A DNA stretch of 64,000 bases, taken from positions 1-64,000 of the forward strand of contig JAEYZG010000051.1 of NCBI GenBank assembly GCA_023428135.1, in the 5' to 3' direction. Positions within the stretch are counted from its first letter, which is position 1. The number at the start of each line of letters is the position of its first letter. The translations under genes and the position numbers were made by a program. Source of the DNA: Bacteroidota bacterium. Its GTDB lineage: Bacteria > Bacteroidota > Bacteroidia > Cytophagales > Cytophagaceae. The notes below the pieces were generated by a model, which worked only from the letters and a program-made list of their open reading frames with translations, searched no databases and was not told the DNA's origin. Below, one piece after another: positions 34,196 to 43,763 of the stretch.

Positions 34196-34305
34196 CTCTT
34201 TACTATTTGATTCAATACAAAATTGCGAACTACCTAGAAGAAATATGTAGCCAAAACAGGGTTTGTTGTAGTTAAAATTTAAAGTTATCGAAGTTGTATT
34301 GCCTT

Positions 34306-34857
34306 TTATGAGGCCTGTTCAATTATTTTTTTGATATTATTCAGGGTTTGCTGTTGATTCTTTTTGATAAAATGCCTGCCTATCAGGAAAGAAGGTAAAT
34401 TGATTGGAAATTTCGCATAAGCATAAAATGTGCAAGTGTAATCTGTCTGATTAATTCCTATTTCGGCAAAGTTGTTAATGATCTTACAAGTACCCTCCAT
34501 AGGCTTTATCAGTCTCAATTCAACTTCTATATTATTAGCATCCATTTTTTTAATCTCCTGCTCTCCTTTCCCCACATTTTTATTCTTGTCTTCGTTGAAA
34601 CTTTCCCATTTCAATATAGCTCCAACTGTTCCATCTGCTCCAACAACTGTGGGCTGAAGGTCTGGGTCTGCTTTTAACCATTCACTGTAATAAATTTGAT
34701 TTTGGAACGAGCTTACATAATCATAAACCTTATTCTTAGGCTTGTTGATAGTTTCGGATACTTTAACAGAATAATGCTTGGGGAGAACCAAGGCCATCAG
34801 TAGTAGGAGCAATACAGTACCAGCAAGTATAACTAAAATTAAAGATAAAATATTCAT
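34306..34857 (-). CDS. SRPBCC family protein with N-terminal membrane anchor
   Basis: A 183-residue protein. It opens with one membrane helix (SLILVILAGTVLLLLLMALVL) followed by a START/polyketide-cyclase-like fold ('YSVKVSETINKPKNKVYDYVSS', 'LKWESFNEDKNKNVGKGEQEI', 'FLIGRHFIKKNQQQTLNNIKKIIEQ'). Such proteins bind small hydrophobic ligands. The neighbouring SDR and AraC genes on the same strand suggest a small stress-response set. The ligand is unknown. Confidence 0.8.
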   Translation of the reverse strand: MNILSLILVILAGTVLLLLLMALVLPKHYSVKVSETINKPKNKVYDYVSSFQNQIYYSEWLKADPDLQPTVVGADGTVGAILKWESFNEDKNKNVGKGEQEIKKMDANNIEVELRLIKPMEGTCKIINNFAEIGINQTDYTCTFYAYAKFPINLPSFLIGRHFIKKNQQQTLNNIKKIIEQAS

Positions 34858-35110
34858 AATGTTAAGTTTAATACGAAATAACTAACTGTCGGATTTTTTG
34901 TCTTGCAGCCAAACTATGGCAGCAATAGGAGTAGTTGACAGCAACCTGAAAAAGCAATATTTTAAATATCGTTTATAATACTCAAAAAAAAACAAGATCA
35001 CAATCTCCCTAAGTTAAAAGTTCCACATTTAATACCTCATTTCTAAGTATTCATTTTGCAACAAAGGTATTTGTCATATAGTTATCCGTCTTGTAAAAAA
35101 TCATTGATTT

Positions 35111-35874
35111 TTACTTTGGAGGATTTTTTAAAAATTCCAGAGGCGTTTGTCCTGTAAACAATTTAAAGTCTTTTGTAAAATGAGACTGATCATAGTAACC
35201 AGCCTCATATGCCGTTTGTACCAGACTTTTATCACCCATGCTACCAATAATCGCGTTCATACGCACTATATAACAAAACTGTTTTGGCGAAGCCCCCATT
35301 GCTTCCTAAATCTTTTTTCGAATGCATCCAGACTTATAAAAAGTTTAGTGGCCAACTCCTTAATTTTTATAAACCCATTATGCCTTTTAATAATTTGAAC
35401 TGCATGAGCAATAAGCTGATCTTGTTTAAAGTCATATACCATTGTCAATAAAAAACGTTCTATTATATCTACTCTTTGTTTATTTGTTTCCACATCACAC
35501 AATTTGTCTTCCAGCTCATTTAACTTTTTGAAGTTAGAAAACTCACCGAGTGACAACACTTCACCAAATGTATAATGAAGCGGTTCTTTAAAAAAAGCGG
35601 CTGCCCCTTCAGTATTGAAGACTACCAATAAGTTTCCTGTGCTGGTCTCGTCTTTCATTAATTGAATAGATTTCCTCATCCCTGCAACTACAGCGAATGG
35701 AAGAATATTTTCTCTATCCGTGAGGTATGTGGTTGTTCCTTTATATCTGAATCCCAAAATCAGAGAAGTACCGGGAAGCATCGTATTGACCGTGGTTTCA
35801 TTACAATCAACAATCATATAGCATTTTACAAAAGGCCTTAGTTTTTCTGTTGGTATGTAGGTTTCGAGAATCAT
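35111..35874 (-). pseudogene. AraC family regulator broken by a frameshift
   Basis: Two overlapping frames make one regulator. 35266-35874 (202 residues) carries a DUF6597-type N-terminal domain and the start of the helix-turn-helix ('IKELATKLFISLDAFEKRFRKQWG'). 35111-35299 continues with 'GASPKQFCYIVRMNAII', 'AYEAGYYDQSHFTKDFKLFTG', 'TPLEFL'. The break is at a run of five C on the plus strand (35293-35297, G5 on the gene strand); a sixth G would restore a continuous AraC protein (QWGASPKQF). It could be a real pseudogene, a phase-variable gene or a base-calling error. Confidence 0.85.
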
Positions 35875-36436
35875 TTCTATTAAAACACCGTCGTTGGCCT
35901 TTCAAATATATTGAATTCTCTTCAAATGATAGATCAACCTATTTGTCGTTTACCATAGTTCAGTACCTCCTGATTACTTTCATCATATAATCATTGACGT
36001 GATCTATGTCTCAATAGTCATTCAGTAGCGCTAACATGAAAACTTATATTGCCCATGTCCGGAAAAGGGAATATTTAAGATTACCTCGACAAACATCAGG
36101 CGGATAGTATACAAAAATCGATTACCACTATTGATGAACCGGAAATGAATGTGAAGGACTAAAAAACTAAGACTATTCAATATCTTAACTTTCGATAGTT
36201 CAGTTAAAAAGTATTGCCCTCCTTCGATACCAATGATCTGATTGAGGCAGCTGCCGAAATCATAGGCATCAAAAGAAGGTAAAAAAAGGTCTAAAAAATA
36301 AATGAAAAAGATAAAGAGGCAGGACAAAATAAACCTATTTATCGAATAACTTTCAATAGCTTTTATTAGTATCAGCAATATATATAGCAAGGGTTTTGCA
36401 GTGGCTTATACACATGCCAATTAGTTTCCAACAATT
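35875..36436. other. Intergenic region with decayed coding remnants
   Basis: About 560 bp. Short plus-strand stretches look gene-like but are full of stops, for example 'YLDKHQADSIQKSITTIDEPE' ending near 36160 and 'DTNDLIEAAAEIIGIKRR' ending near 36280. An open frame at 36031-36390 on the minus strand lies over them and reads low-quality hydrophobic sequence. The region looks like a decayed gene of unknown kind. Confidence 0.4.
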
Positions 36437-37768
36437 CTATTGTTTCTGTATTTTCACAACTTTTGAATCTAGCTTCAGAAAATACAAGCCTGATGTATAA
36501 CCATTTAAATCTACTACTTCTGAATGACCTTCCATAAGGGACTGACCCTGCAGACTAGTTAAAGTCCAGGTAAGTTTTGCGTTTAAGTTTATGATACCTT
36601 GGGTTGGATTTGGATAAATATGATATGTCAAATCTTCTTCAGTGTTGGTTAAACCCGTAACAACAGTAGGAGCTTGAAGTCTTCCAACTCCTACATATTG
36701 ATTTACTTTTGCAGGCACATCAAGAACAGGGAAGGTGATGGAGGCACACTGATAAGGAGGAAAATAGCTGCTGATTTCAAACTCTTCACTACTGCTCAAT
36801 GGTGACGCATCTGGTGACAAGGCATTAGGCAATGTAATGGCTGGCATCCTGTCGCAGTTTCTGAAAATATTGTCTTTTAATAAAGCCTTTCCTCCTTCAG
36901 ATATTTTTCCAAAGATCGGCTTCTTCACATCTTCATAATAGTTCTTCTCAAGATATGCATTGGAGTTAATTCTCACATTGAGTCCATTACCATCCAAGCA
37001 TCTTGTTGTATAGTTATTGAACATGTGCAACTTTCCGAAACGCATGAGTGGCATACGAGAACCAATATTTTCAAACTTGTTATGGTGCATGGTAATTTTC
37101 CTGTCAAAATCATCAGAGTTACCCTTTCCAAAAAGGCATGCTTTGTGGTGATCGTGAAAGTAGTTCCATGAAATAGTGATATACTGGCAATTGTTCTTAG
37201 CATCAATCAGCCCATCATATCGGTCATAATCGGTCATTACAGTCGGGTCTTCATTATAGAATTCACAGTGATCTATCCAGATATGACTTGACTTACGTTC
37301 AGCTTCAGGCAGTGTCTCATCATCTGCCTGAATAGCGATACAGTCAGGATCAAAGTTAAAACCCGCTATTTTATTCTCTCCATCATTAGTAATAGGAACG
37401 CCTTTCATGGTAAACTTAAGATTACGAATAATAATGTTGTGCTGACATTGAATGCTCACACCTATTTGATTAATGAATCCTTTGGTCCCCACTCCAAAGA
37501 GTGTTTTATTTGATCCTAACCTTAATACATTTGGACCTTTAAATTCACGGTCTATAAGAATGATAACCGGATTAGTGCCTGAAGCATATTGTTGCAGTTC
37601 TGCAAAAGAAGCAGGTACAACTACTTGGCCTCCTGCTCCTCCTGTTGTTCCGACTTCTAAAGAAGCATAGCCACAAGGTTCGGAGTCCTGAATCTGAGCA
37701 TTCAATTGTAGCCCGCAGACTGTGAACAATGCAGCCAGCAGTAATTTTACTATTCCTACTTTTAACAT
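36437..37768 (-). CDS. Pectate lyase (PL1) with T9SS sorting domain
   Basis: A 443-residue secreted lyase that cleaves polygalacturonate by beta-elimination. A signal peptide (to about 25, ending LNAQ) is followed by the right-handed parallel beta-helix: 'KTLFGVG', 'NIIIRNLKF', 'DCIAIQADD', 'HIWIDHCEF', 'DGLIDAKNNCQYITISWNYFHDHHKACLFG', and 'MHHNKFENIGSRMPLMRFGKLHMFNNY', the PL1 pattern with calcium-binding Asp and catalytic Arg. A C-terminal T9SS type A domain starts at 'YHIYPNPTQGIINL' (about residue 380). It is the first of a cell-wall degradation cluster. Confidence 0.93.
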   Translation of the reverse strand: MLKVGIVKLLLAALFTVCGLQLNAQIQDSEPCGYASLEVGTTGGAGGQVVVPASFAELQQYASGTNPVIILIDREFKGPNVLRLGSNKTLFGVGTKGFINQIGVSIQCQHNIIIRNLKFTMKGVPITNDGENKIAGFNFDPDCIAIQADDETLPEAERKSSHIWIDHCEFYNEDPTVMTDYDRYDGLIDAKNNCQYITISWNYFHDHHKACLFGKGNSDDFDRKITMHHNKFENIGSRMPLMRFGKLHMFNNYTTRCLDGNGLNVRINSNAYLEKNYYEDVKKPIFGKISEGGKALLKDNIFRNCDRMPAITLPNALSPDASPLSSSEEFEISSYFPPYQCASITFPVLDVPAKVNQYVGVGRLQAPTVVTGLTNTEEDLTYHIYPNPTQGIINLNAKLTWTLTSLQGQSLMEGHSEVVDLNGYTSGLYFLKLDSKVVKIQKQ

Positions 37769-37901
37769 CTTTATATTCTGATCTTTTTTATGTGAAATTT
37801 ATTGTAAAACAAAGGAAAATCAGAAAGGTAACGATAATAGAAAAAGTTTTCTGAAAAGTATTTTATGCGAATTATCTCATCTTACTGCAACCCTATATAA
37901 C

Positions 37902-37936
37902 AAGCAAGGCGCCATCTTTGGGATAGCGCCTTGCTT
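37902..37936. terminator. Hairpin between the lyase and esterase genes
   Basis: An 11-bp perfect stem (37902-37912 with 37926-37936) after the esterase gene. No T-run; a terminator or stabilising hairpin. Confidence 0.5.
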
Positions 37937-37997
37937 TACATCTAATATTTTAACCTTAAAAAACTGTTATCTAAAATTAATCCTCAGTTGAAAACCT

Positions 37998-40379
37998 TTA
38001 CTCTTTTACTAGTTTGATAACCCTGGATTCATCATTTTGAGTAAACCTTAAAAGGTATATTCCTTTTGCATAGTTTTGTGTCATAAACGTTGCTTTATCA
38101 TTAGTTTGACCAGATTCTAACACTTGCCCCATTTGGTTCATCAATTGGTAAGTAAAATATCCTTTAGCTTCAATGTTAAACTCAGCATTGAAAGGATTAG
38201 GATAGCTAAGGATATTAAAGGAAGAATACTGTTCATCAAAACTTGTAATTACTTCATCTGCTAACTTTGCTACTCCAAACAAAGAGGGATCCTGCCATGC
38301 ATTATCTGTGGTTGAAGACCATGCAATTTTTTTATCTCTTGTTCCTCCATTGTCATCATCATTGATCATAAACTCAAGACCCAATAATTGATTTTCTCCA
38401 GGAGAAGCTTGCACTGTCGACCATGGTATACGTGCCTCTACTACATAACCGGTTGGTGTGCTCACTGCACTATAAGTAATCCCGGTTGTAGATCTGCCTG
38501 ATGGCAAAACTCCAACAGTCGTTCCGTCATTCCATCCAAATGTATACTGCACATCATTGGCCCCATAAGTAGATGCCTTATCGTTGTTTATGTCCAGATA
38601 GATCTCAACAGCATCGTCTTCATAAGAATTCTGGCTATCATTTTGTTTGGTATTATCAGTTACTGTAACAAATGCATACAGGTAAGAATTATCCCAGACA
38701 AACTTAGCATTGCCACTCAAATCGCTTGCTGACGAAACTGTGCCTACTAAAACATTCTTAGCTTCTATCGAAGAAATAGCAGGATTGTCCCAAATTCCAG
38801 GATCCTCAGTCCCATCAACTACAGGAGCAATAGAAGTCTTTTGAATTTTGAATGGAGGAGCTTTTACAGTGACAGTGATAGCTGCTGAGGTTCCATTTAA
38901 ATTTTCTGCGTCCGTGGCTTTTGCTGTAAATGAATAAGTGCCGACTGGTAATTCATCCAATTGAAGATTATATGGAGCAGTAAAGTCTTCTCCGAGTTTA
39001 TTCGTTCCATTGAAGAATTCTACTTTTGTAACATTATTATTTGCATCCGTTACAGCTGCAGTTAAAAGTATGGAAGCAGGAGCTTCAGGGCTAGTGCCGG
39101 TAAGATTGGTTGTTAATACAACAGAAGGAGTATTAGGATTAGACGGGGTAAATGTTATCGTTGGTGTTGTCCAGTTTATTACAGAAGTAAGCGCCAAATT
39201 AAAGCTGCTTTGTGAAGGGTTAATTCTAATATTGGTATTAGCACTTGTGTTATTCTTTAAGAATTTATTGATGAACGCTGTACTGGAGTTATTTTGAGTG
39301 GATGCTGCCGAACAATGTTCATGACCACCTGTAAAGTCGAACCCAAATCTATCTTCAACGCCCATTGCTTTCCATACCTCTACCGCAGCCATACAGGATT
39401 TATATCCTGACTCATCTCCCAACCACTCAAACCCTGGATTTCCCAGAGCTAAAAAGGCTCTTGGTGCAATCATCGCAATTAGTTCATGATGGTCGTGCGG
39501 TAATGTATTAGGATTTAAGTTCTTCATACTAGACTTAAACCAGCTATAATTTGTATTGTCGATCTTCTCAATATTAGTGCCGGTTCTGGTGGTAAAAGCC
39601 TGAGAGGTTCTCCAGGAGTTGATCCCTCCTCCTCCAGATTCCTGAGCTATTGTTAAAGCCACTCTCTCATCAAAAGCACCACCAAACAATGCCATCTTAC
39701 CTGCATAACTACAGCCAGTCACGCAGATTCTTTTCGGATCAGCGTTCATTTGTGATTTCACAATTTCAATACCATCAATCAAACGGCTAATGCCCCAGGA
39801 CCATGCACTGTATTTACCAATGTTAGTGCTTGGATACAATTTAAAGTAAGGATCATTTGCATTGATACTTCCGGATCCTCCCCCATAAGAAACGACCTGA
39901 TCGTGATTGAACGGAATCTGAATAACTCCGGAAAATAGGCTTGCACCTAACTGGCCTGATGGTGCATTCATTCCTATCACTACAGGAAAAGGACCAGTAC
40001 CTGATGGCATAGTTACATTAGATGTTAATGTAAGTGTTTGACCATTTTCAACGACAGTTACTGTAAGTCTTCCTCCTGAATAAGTAGCTGTTACATTAGT
40101 AGGCTTAGGTGGCTTTGACCCTATTTCATATTGTTCAATGTCCGATTTGATTTGATTTCTTCTACAGGTCCAATCATCAAACGTGGCCACTCTGCCACCA
40201 TTAGTAAAAGAGAAAGGGTCTGGTAAATAAGTGTTGGTCGTATTGGTGTTTCCCGCAGCAGTATTACATCCTGTAGCTGTTCTGTTTTCTACATCAAAAA
40301 CAAGGGGAACTTGCCCGAACAAATTATTGAATAGTGAAATGTTCAGAAATAGCAAAAATGCACTTGCTTTAATTCTCAT
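37998..40379 (-). CDS. CE15 glucuronoyl esterase with CBM9-like domain and T9SS tail
   Basis: A 793-residue enzyme. The ATG at 40379 (MRIKASAFLLFLNISLFNN, cleaved near FGQ) is preferred over 40412 because it gives a clean signal peptide. The CE15 domain (about 30-380) has 'DWTCRRNQIKSDIEQYEIG', the nucleophile motif 'GCSYAGK', 'AQESGGGG' with the acid, and 'GGHEHCS' with the histidine. The enzyme cuts ester links between lignin and glucuronoxylan. Next come an Ig-like domain ('DANNNVTKVEFFNGTNKLG') and a CBM9/DOMON-like module ('GNAKFVWDNSYLYAFVTVTDN'). The C-terminus is a T9SS sorting domain ('SYPNPFNAEFNIEAKG'). Confidence 0.9.
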   Translation of the reverse strand: MRIKASAFLLFLNISLFNNLFGQVPLVFDVENRTATGCNTAAGNTNTTNTYLPDPFSFTNGGRVATFDDWTCRRNQIKSDIEQYEIGSKPPKPTNVTATYSGGRLTVTVVENGQTLTLTSNVTMPSGTGPFPVVIGMNAPSGQLGASLFSGVIQIPFNHDQVVSYGGGSGSINANDPYFKLYPSTNIGKYSAWSWGISRLIDGIEIVKSQMNADPKRICVTGCSYAGKMALFGGAFDERVALTIAQESGGGGINSWRTSQAFTTRTGTNIEKIDNTNYSWFKSSMKNLNPNTLPHDHHELIAMIAPRAFLALGNPGFEWLGDESGYKSCMAAVEVWKAMGVEDRFGFDFTGGHEHCSAASTQNNSSTAFINKFLKNNTSANTNIRINPSQSSFNLALTSVINWTTPTITFTPSNPNTPSVVLTTNLTGTSPEAPASILLTAAVTDANNNVTKVEFFNGTNKLGEDFTAPYNLQLDELPVGTYSFTAKATDAENLNGTSAAITVTVKAPPFKIQKTSIAPVVDGTEDPGIWDNPAISSIEAKNVLVGTVSSASDLSGNAKFVWDNSYLYAFVTVTDNTKQNDSQNSYEDDAVEIYLDINNDKASTYGANDVQYTFGWNDGTTVGVLPSGRSTTGITYSAVSTPTGYVVEARIPWSTVQASPGENQLLGLEFMINDDDNGGTRDKKIAWSSTTDNAWQDPSLFGVAKLADEVITSFDEQYSSFNILSYPNPFNAEFNIEAKGYFTYQLMNQMGQVLESGQTNDKATFMTQNYAKGIYLLRFTQNDESRVIKLVKE

Positions 40380-40785
40380 ATTTATTGTTGTTTTAATTAG
40401 CATACATGTCAACGCCTATATAGCAATACAATACCATCTGTTCATCCTGAAATGACAGTAATACAGAGGTTCGAAAACCTATTTAGGTTCAAGCAAAGGG
40501 AATGTTCAGATTAGCTTATACATAAGCCAGTCTGTCTGAATTCTTGATTCAGAGACATGATTAATTCCAGTTAGTAATTAGGGAAGTCATTACCTAATGG
40601 ATGTTTCCAAAAGTTCTTCCACTAAACACAGTTCATCAAAAAGTAAACATAAATGAAAAAAAAGTGAAAAAATTATCAAAATACAAGGTATCATATTCTA
40701 ATGTTTAGAAACTTAAGAAAATCGCCCGGATAATCCGGGCGACAATAAAACTAAATAAGACAAAAAATTTTATACGCCTTAATTA
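40380..40785. other. Intergenic region upstream of the esterase
   Basis: About 400 bp. It holds the esterase promoter region (no clear consensus found) and the terminator of the upstream gene at 40722-40742. Confidence 0.6.
40722..40742 (-). terminator. Terminator of the BNR-repeat gene
   Basis: A GC-rich 10-bp perfect stem (40722-40731 with 40733-40742) followed on the minus strand by TTTTCTT. Confidence 0.8.
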
Positions 40786-42054
40786 TTATTCACTAATTAC
40801 GAATGACTTAAAAGTATTCTCCCCAACTTTTAAGAAATATAAACCTGCTTTTAGATTTGTTAGTTGCAACTCAAAAATTTCACTGTCAACTACTCCCTGA
40901 TCAACTACCATTCCGGTATAGTCAACTATAGCATAAGATTTGCCAACTATTGATGCTGCAGAAGAAATTAATAAAACATCGGATGCAGGATTAGGGTAAA
41001 GATTTAAATTCAAACTATTTTTAGAAGCATTTGCAATGCTGGTATAATCTCCGTCGTCTACCTTTGTTCTATACATTCCATTTAAAGTTCTTACATATAC
41101 ATGTCCTTTCCAATAAGTTAAAGAGTAGGCTTGCCTGGATTGAGGAAGACCATCACTATTAAGACTTAAACCTGTTCCATTTGAAGATCCTTTATATATA
41201 AGCTCACTTCTGTTTGCTCCACTGTTTGCTGCAATTGCTACAAGTAAATCTCCATCAGGCAATTGGTGTAAAGAACTTATACCATAACCACCATAGTTAA
41301 ATGTAGAAGATGGTACTTTGGTAACACTCCATGTGTCTCCATTATCAGAAGAGTATGCTATATTGGTTTCATCCAGGATAAACAGATTATTATCATTTCC
41401 CTGAATTAGATAATTGGTATATGGGCTAATAGTGTAATTTTTAGACCATACCTGAGTTTTTGCCTGACCATTATTCGACACTTTCCACAATCCAGTTGAG
41501 TCCGAGGAACTTATTTTTAATGAAATGTAAAGGTTATTTTCTTTGTCGATGCCAACCAGATTTATACTCCCAGAAGTAGACCAGTAAGGGGTAAAACTTT
41601 CTCCTGCATCTATAGAGACTACTATACTTGAAAAGGAATTTGCCAGATAAATTTTATCGTTTTTTTTGTCCAAAAGGTAATCTCCTTTGGCGTGTTTTCT
41701 AATCCACATTCCATTAGCCTGGTTCTTTTTATAGAATCCGTTAGTATTAGCAAATGGTGCATAAATAGAAATATACTCATTACCTTTATGACGGTTGTAA
41801 TCATAACTGCCATATATACCGTCGATTGTTTTGCTGGAATCCAATATCACTCCCGGAACCACTGATCTGTATAAATAATTGACATACGTTGTTGCTCCTG
41901 TAGGAACATTTCTTGTAAAATACAGAGTATCGTTTATGACACGAAGATCTCTTGCATCCCAAGGCTGATTATATGCGATTTCCCAGGTTTGTGCCATGCC
42001 ATAATTAAGCGCAAAGGTCATAGATAGAAGTAACAGTGTAAAACGTTTATTCAT
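40786..42054 (-). CDS. BNR/Asp-box propeller protein with T9SS tail
   Basis: A 422-residue secreted protein with a signal peptide (to about 21, GMAQ). The body looks like a beta-propeller with Asp-box-type turns: 'VSIDAGESFTPYW' and 'YSSDNGDTWSVTKV' have the S-x-D-x-G-x-T/S-W pattern of sialidases and related propellers. No catalytic set can be named. The last 80 residues are a T9SS type A domain ('NLYPNPASDVLLISS' to 'FKSFVISE'). It lies between the CE15 gene and a membrane AraC regulator, so a role in polysaccharide binding or cleavage is plausible. Confidence 0.75.
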   Translation of the reverse strand: MNKRFTLLLLSMTFALNYGMAQTWEIAYNQPWDARDLRVINDTLYFTRNVPTGATTYVNYLYRSVVPGVILDSSKTIDGIYGSYDYNRHKGNEYISIYAPFANTNGFYKKNQANGMWIRKHAKGDYLLDKKNDKIYLANSFSSIVVSIDAGESFTPYWSTSGSINLVGIDKENNLYISLKISSSDSTGLWKVSNNGQAKTQVWSKNYTISPYTNYLIQGNDNNLFILDETNIAYSSDNGDTWSVTKVPSSTFNYGGYGISSLHQLPDGDLLVAIAANSGANRSELIYKGSSNGTGLSLNSDGLPQSRQAYSLTYWKGHVYVRTLNGMYRTKVDDGDYTSIANASKNSLNLNLYPNPASDVLLISSAASIVGKSYAIVDYTGMVVDQGVVDSEIFELQLTNLKAGLYFLKVGENTFKSFVISE

Positions 42055-42354
42055 AAGAGATATATTTGGGTTATTTAATAATTAAGCAATGGAATACCTG
42101 AAACAGGATGTTCTGATGATCATCCTTGCTTATTAAGCTTTGTACAGATAAAGTATTTTGAATAAGTAACAGGCTTGATTTTATATATCAAGTATTAAAA
42201 GGAAAGTCGGCAATTAACTTCTTTTGATAAACTGATCGAAATGACGGGTAATGGAATTTATGCTTCATAGCCTTTAAATTTTGTATTGGATCAATACGGT
42301 GAAATAAAGGCGAGGAAAATTAAAAAGAGTCAAATATTATAAATCCAGACGCTT
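42055..42354. other. Intergenic region between BNR-protein and AraC genes
   Basis: About 300 bp, no gene and no clear structure. It holds the promoter region of the BNR-protein gene. Confidence 0.5.
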
Positions 42355-43446
42355 TTACAGCTCTCTTTTACGGTATTCACTAGGGGTACACCCTGAAACT
42401 TTCTTAAAAGCAGTATAAAAAGTGGCCTTTGTGTTAAATCCGCTTTCGTATCCAATGGCTTCTATTTTTAAGTTGGAATTTTGCAGGATCAACTTTTGGG
42501 CTTCCTTGACCCGATAGAAATTTACAAAGTCGGAGAAGTTTTTTTGATGATATTGATTGATGATCTGAGAAAGGTAATGCGGCTTAATATTTATCTCCTG
42601 TGAAAGAGCCTGAAGAGTGAGGTCCGACTTCAGGTATGGTTTGTTAAGCTCCATTAAAGTCTGCAGCTCAGTGTTGAGTTTTAACGCTTCTTTAATGTCT
42701 AAATTTGATGTTACATACTTTGGTTTTTCTTCAGCAGAATCCTCCACTGTAACAGAAACATGCTTCCCCTGTGCAGCTATAGACTTGTATATCAAAGCCA
42801 TGTAGAGTGGAGCAGAAGACAAAGGAAGCAGATCCATATAAATCTGGGGTAGGTTAATAAAGTAAATCGCCGCACCAAAAACTCCCAAAAGTAAAGCCAA
42901 TACCGTGAAACTTAACAACCACTTAGCATTCTTCCTGAACTCTCCGGATAATTGATTTTTTCTGCGGTGAAGCCTGACAACTACATAAACAAAAAATGAC
43001 AGAACGTACGGATAAAACAGCATATCAGCAATTTCATAATCTAGTATATAGGTACTTTGTATCTGATTAATGTAAGCAAGCTGTTCTTCTCCGGATTTAA
43101 AATAAAACTTTGAAAAATAAAGGAATACGAGTATTCCAGGTATAAAAAGGGTAAATTGCTTTTTGTTAAACTCCCGTTTTTCTCCGCACATTTCCTGTAT
43201 ATAATTCATATAAACAGGGACGACCCAAAATCCTGCAGCCCATTCCAAATCTACAAAGTATGGAAATATATATATCCATCCCGTTGATTTTAAGGCAAAT
43301 GAAAAAGAGATTACAGATAAAAGAATTAATAACAATCCCAGGTGAAAATTAGCCTGACCAATTCCTTCTTTTCGTTTGAACAGGAAAAAAAATCCAAAAA
43401 TTAAACAATGAAATACAACTGCAAGATTTATATATGTTAATATCAT
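42355..43446 (-). CDS. Membrane-anchored AraC family regulator
   Basis: A 363-residue regulator. The first 215 residues hold about seven hydrophobic helices (starting 'LTYINLAVVFHCLIFGFFFLF'). The C-terminal AraC helix-turn-helix (about 255-362) has 'LKSDLTLQALSQEINIKPHYLSQIINQYHQKNFSDFVNFYRV' and 'SNLKIEAIGYESGFNTKATFYTAFKKVSGCTPSEYRK'. This type, common in Bacteroidota, probably senses a signal through the membrane. It lies inside the CAZyme cluster, between the BNR protein and a GH8 enzyme, and is the best candidate for controlling it. Confidence 0.9.
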   Translation of the reverse strand: MILTYINLAVVFHCLIFGFFFLFKRKEGIGQANFHLGLLLILLSVISFSFALKSTGWIYIFPYFVDLEWAAGFWVVPVYMNYIQEMCGEKREFNKKQFTLFIPGILVFLYFSKFYFKSGEEQLAYINQIQSTYILDYEIADMLFYPYVLSFFVYVVVRLHRRKNQLSGEFRKNAKWLLSFTVLALLLGVFGAAIYFINLPQIYMDLLPLSSAPLYMALIYKSIAAQGKHVSVTVEDSAEEKPKYVTSNLDIKEALKLNTELQTLMELNKPYLKSDLTLQALSQEINIKPHYLSQIINQYHQKNFSDFVNFYRVKEAQKLILQNSNLKIEAIGYESGFNTKATFYTAFKKVSGCTPSEYRKREL

Positions 43447-43763
43447 TTCACCGAACTAAACTTATTTTTTTCGCAAATATAATATTTCACATCTTGATCG
43501 AAAGGTTTTATCAAACGAGAATAGGTTTATTATCGTTGCGGCTAAAAATGGACAGATAAAAGAGGTAAAATTTTGTTAAGTCCGTTTAATTACTACTAAA
43601 AGTAATGTTATTGCTTCTTTGGGAAAATATAGCCAATTGGCTTAACTAATGAACATTACTACCAAGCATTGGATTACGAAGCTAAAAAAATAGAGGGGTA
43701 CAGTGTTTAAATAAAATCATCTGTGCATAGTTGGATTATATACTACGCACAGATAATGTTTGA
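43447..43763. other. Intergenic region between AraC and GH8 genes
   Basis: About 320 bp, no gene. Contains the promoter region of the AraC regulator; no terminator hairpin is obvious after the GH8 gene. Confidence 0.5.

Noticed and set aside
36031..36390. 119-residue minus-strand open frame
   Set aside because: It lies over decayed plus-strand coding pieces, has hydrophobic low-quality sequence and no start support.
40786..42054. Calling the BNR-repeat protein a sialidase
   Set aside because: Only Asp-box-type turns are visible. The arginine triad and other sialidase residues could not be recognised.
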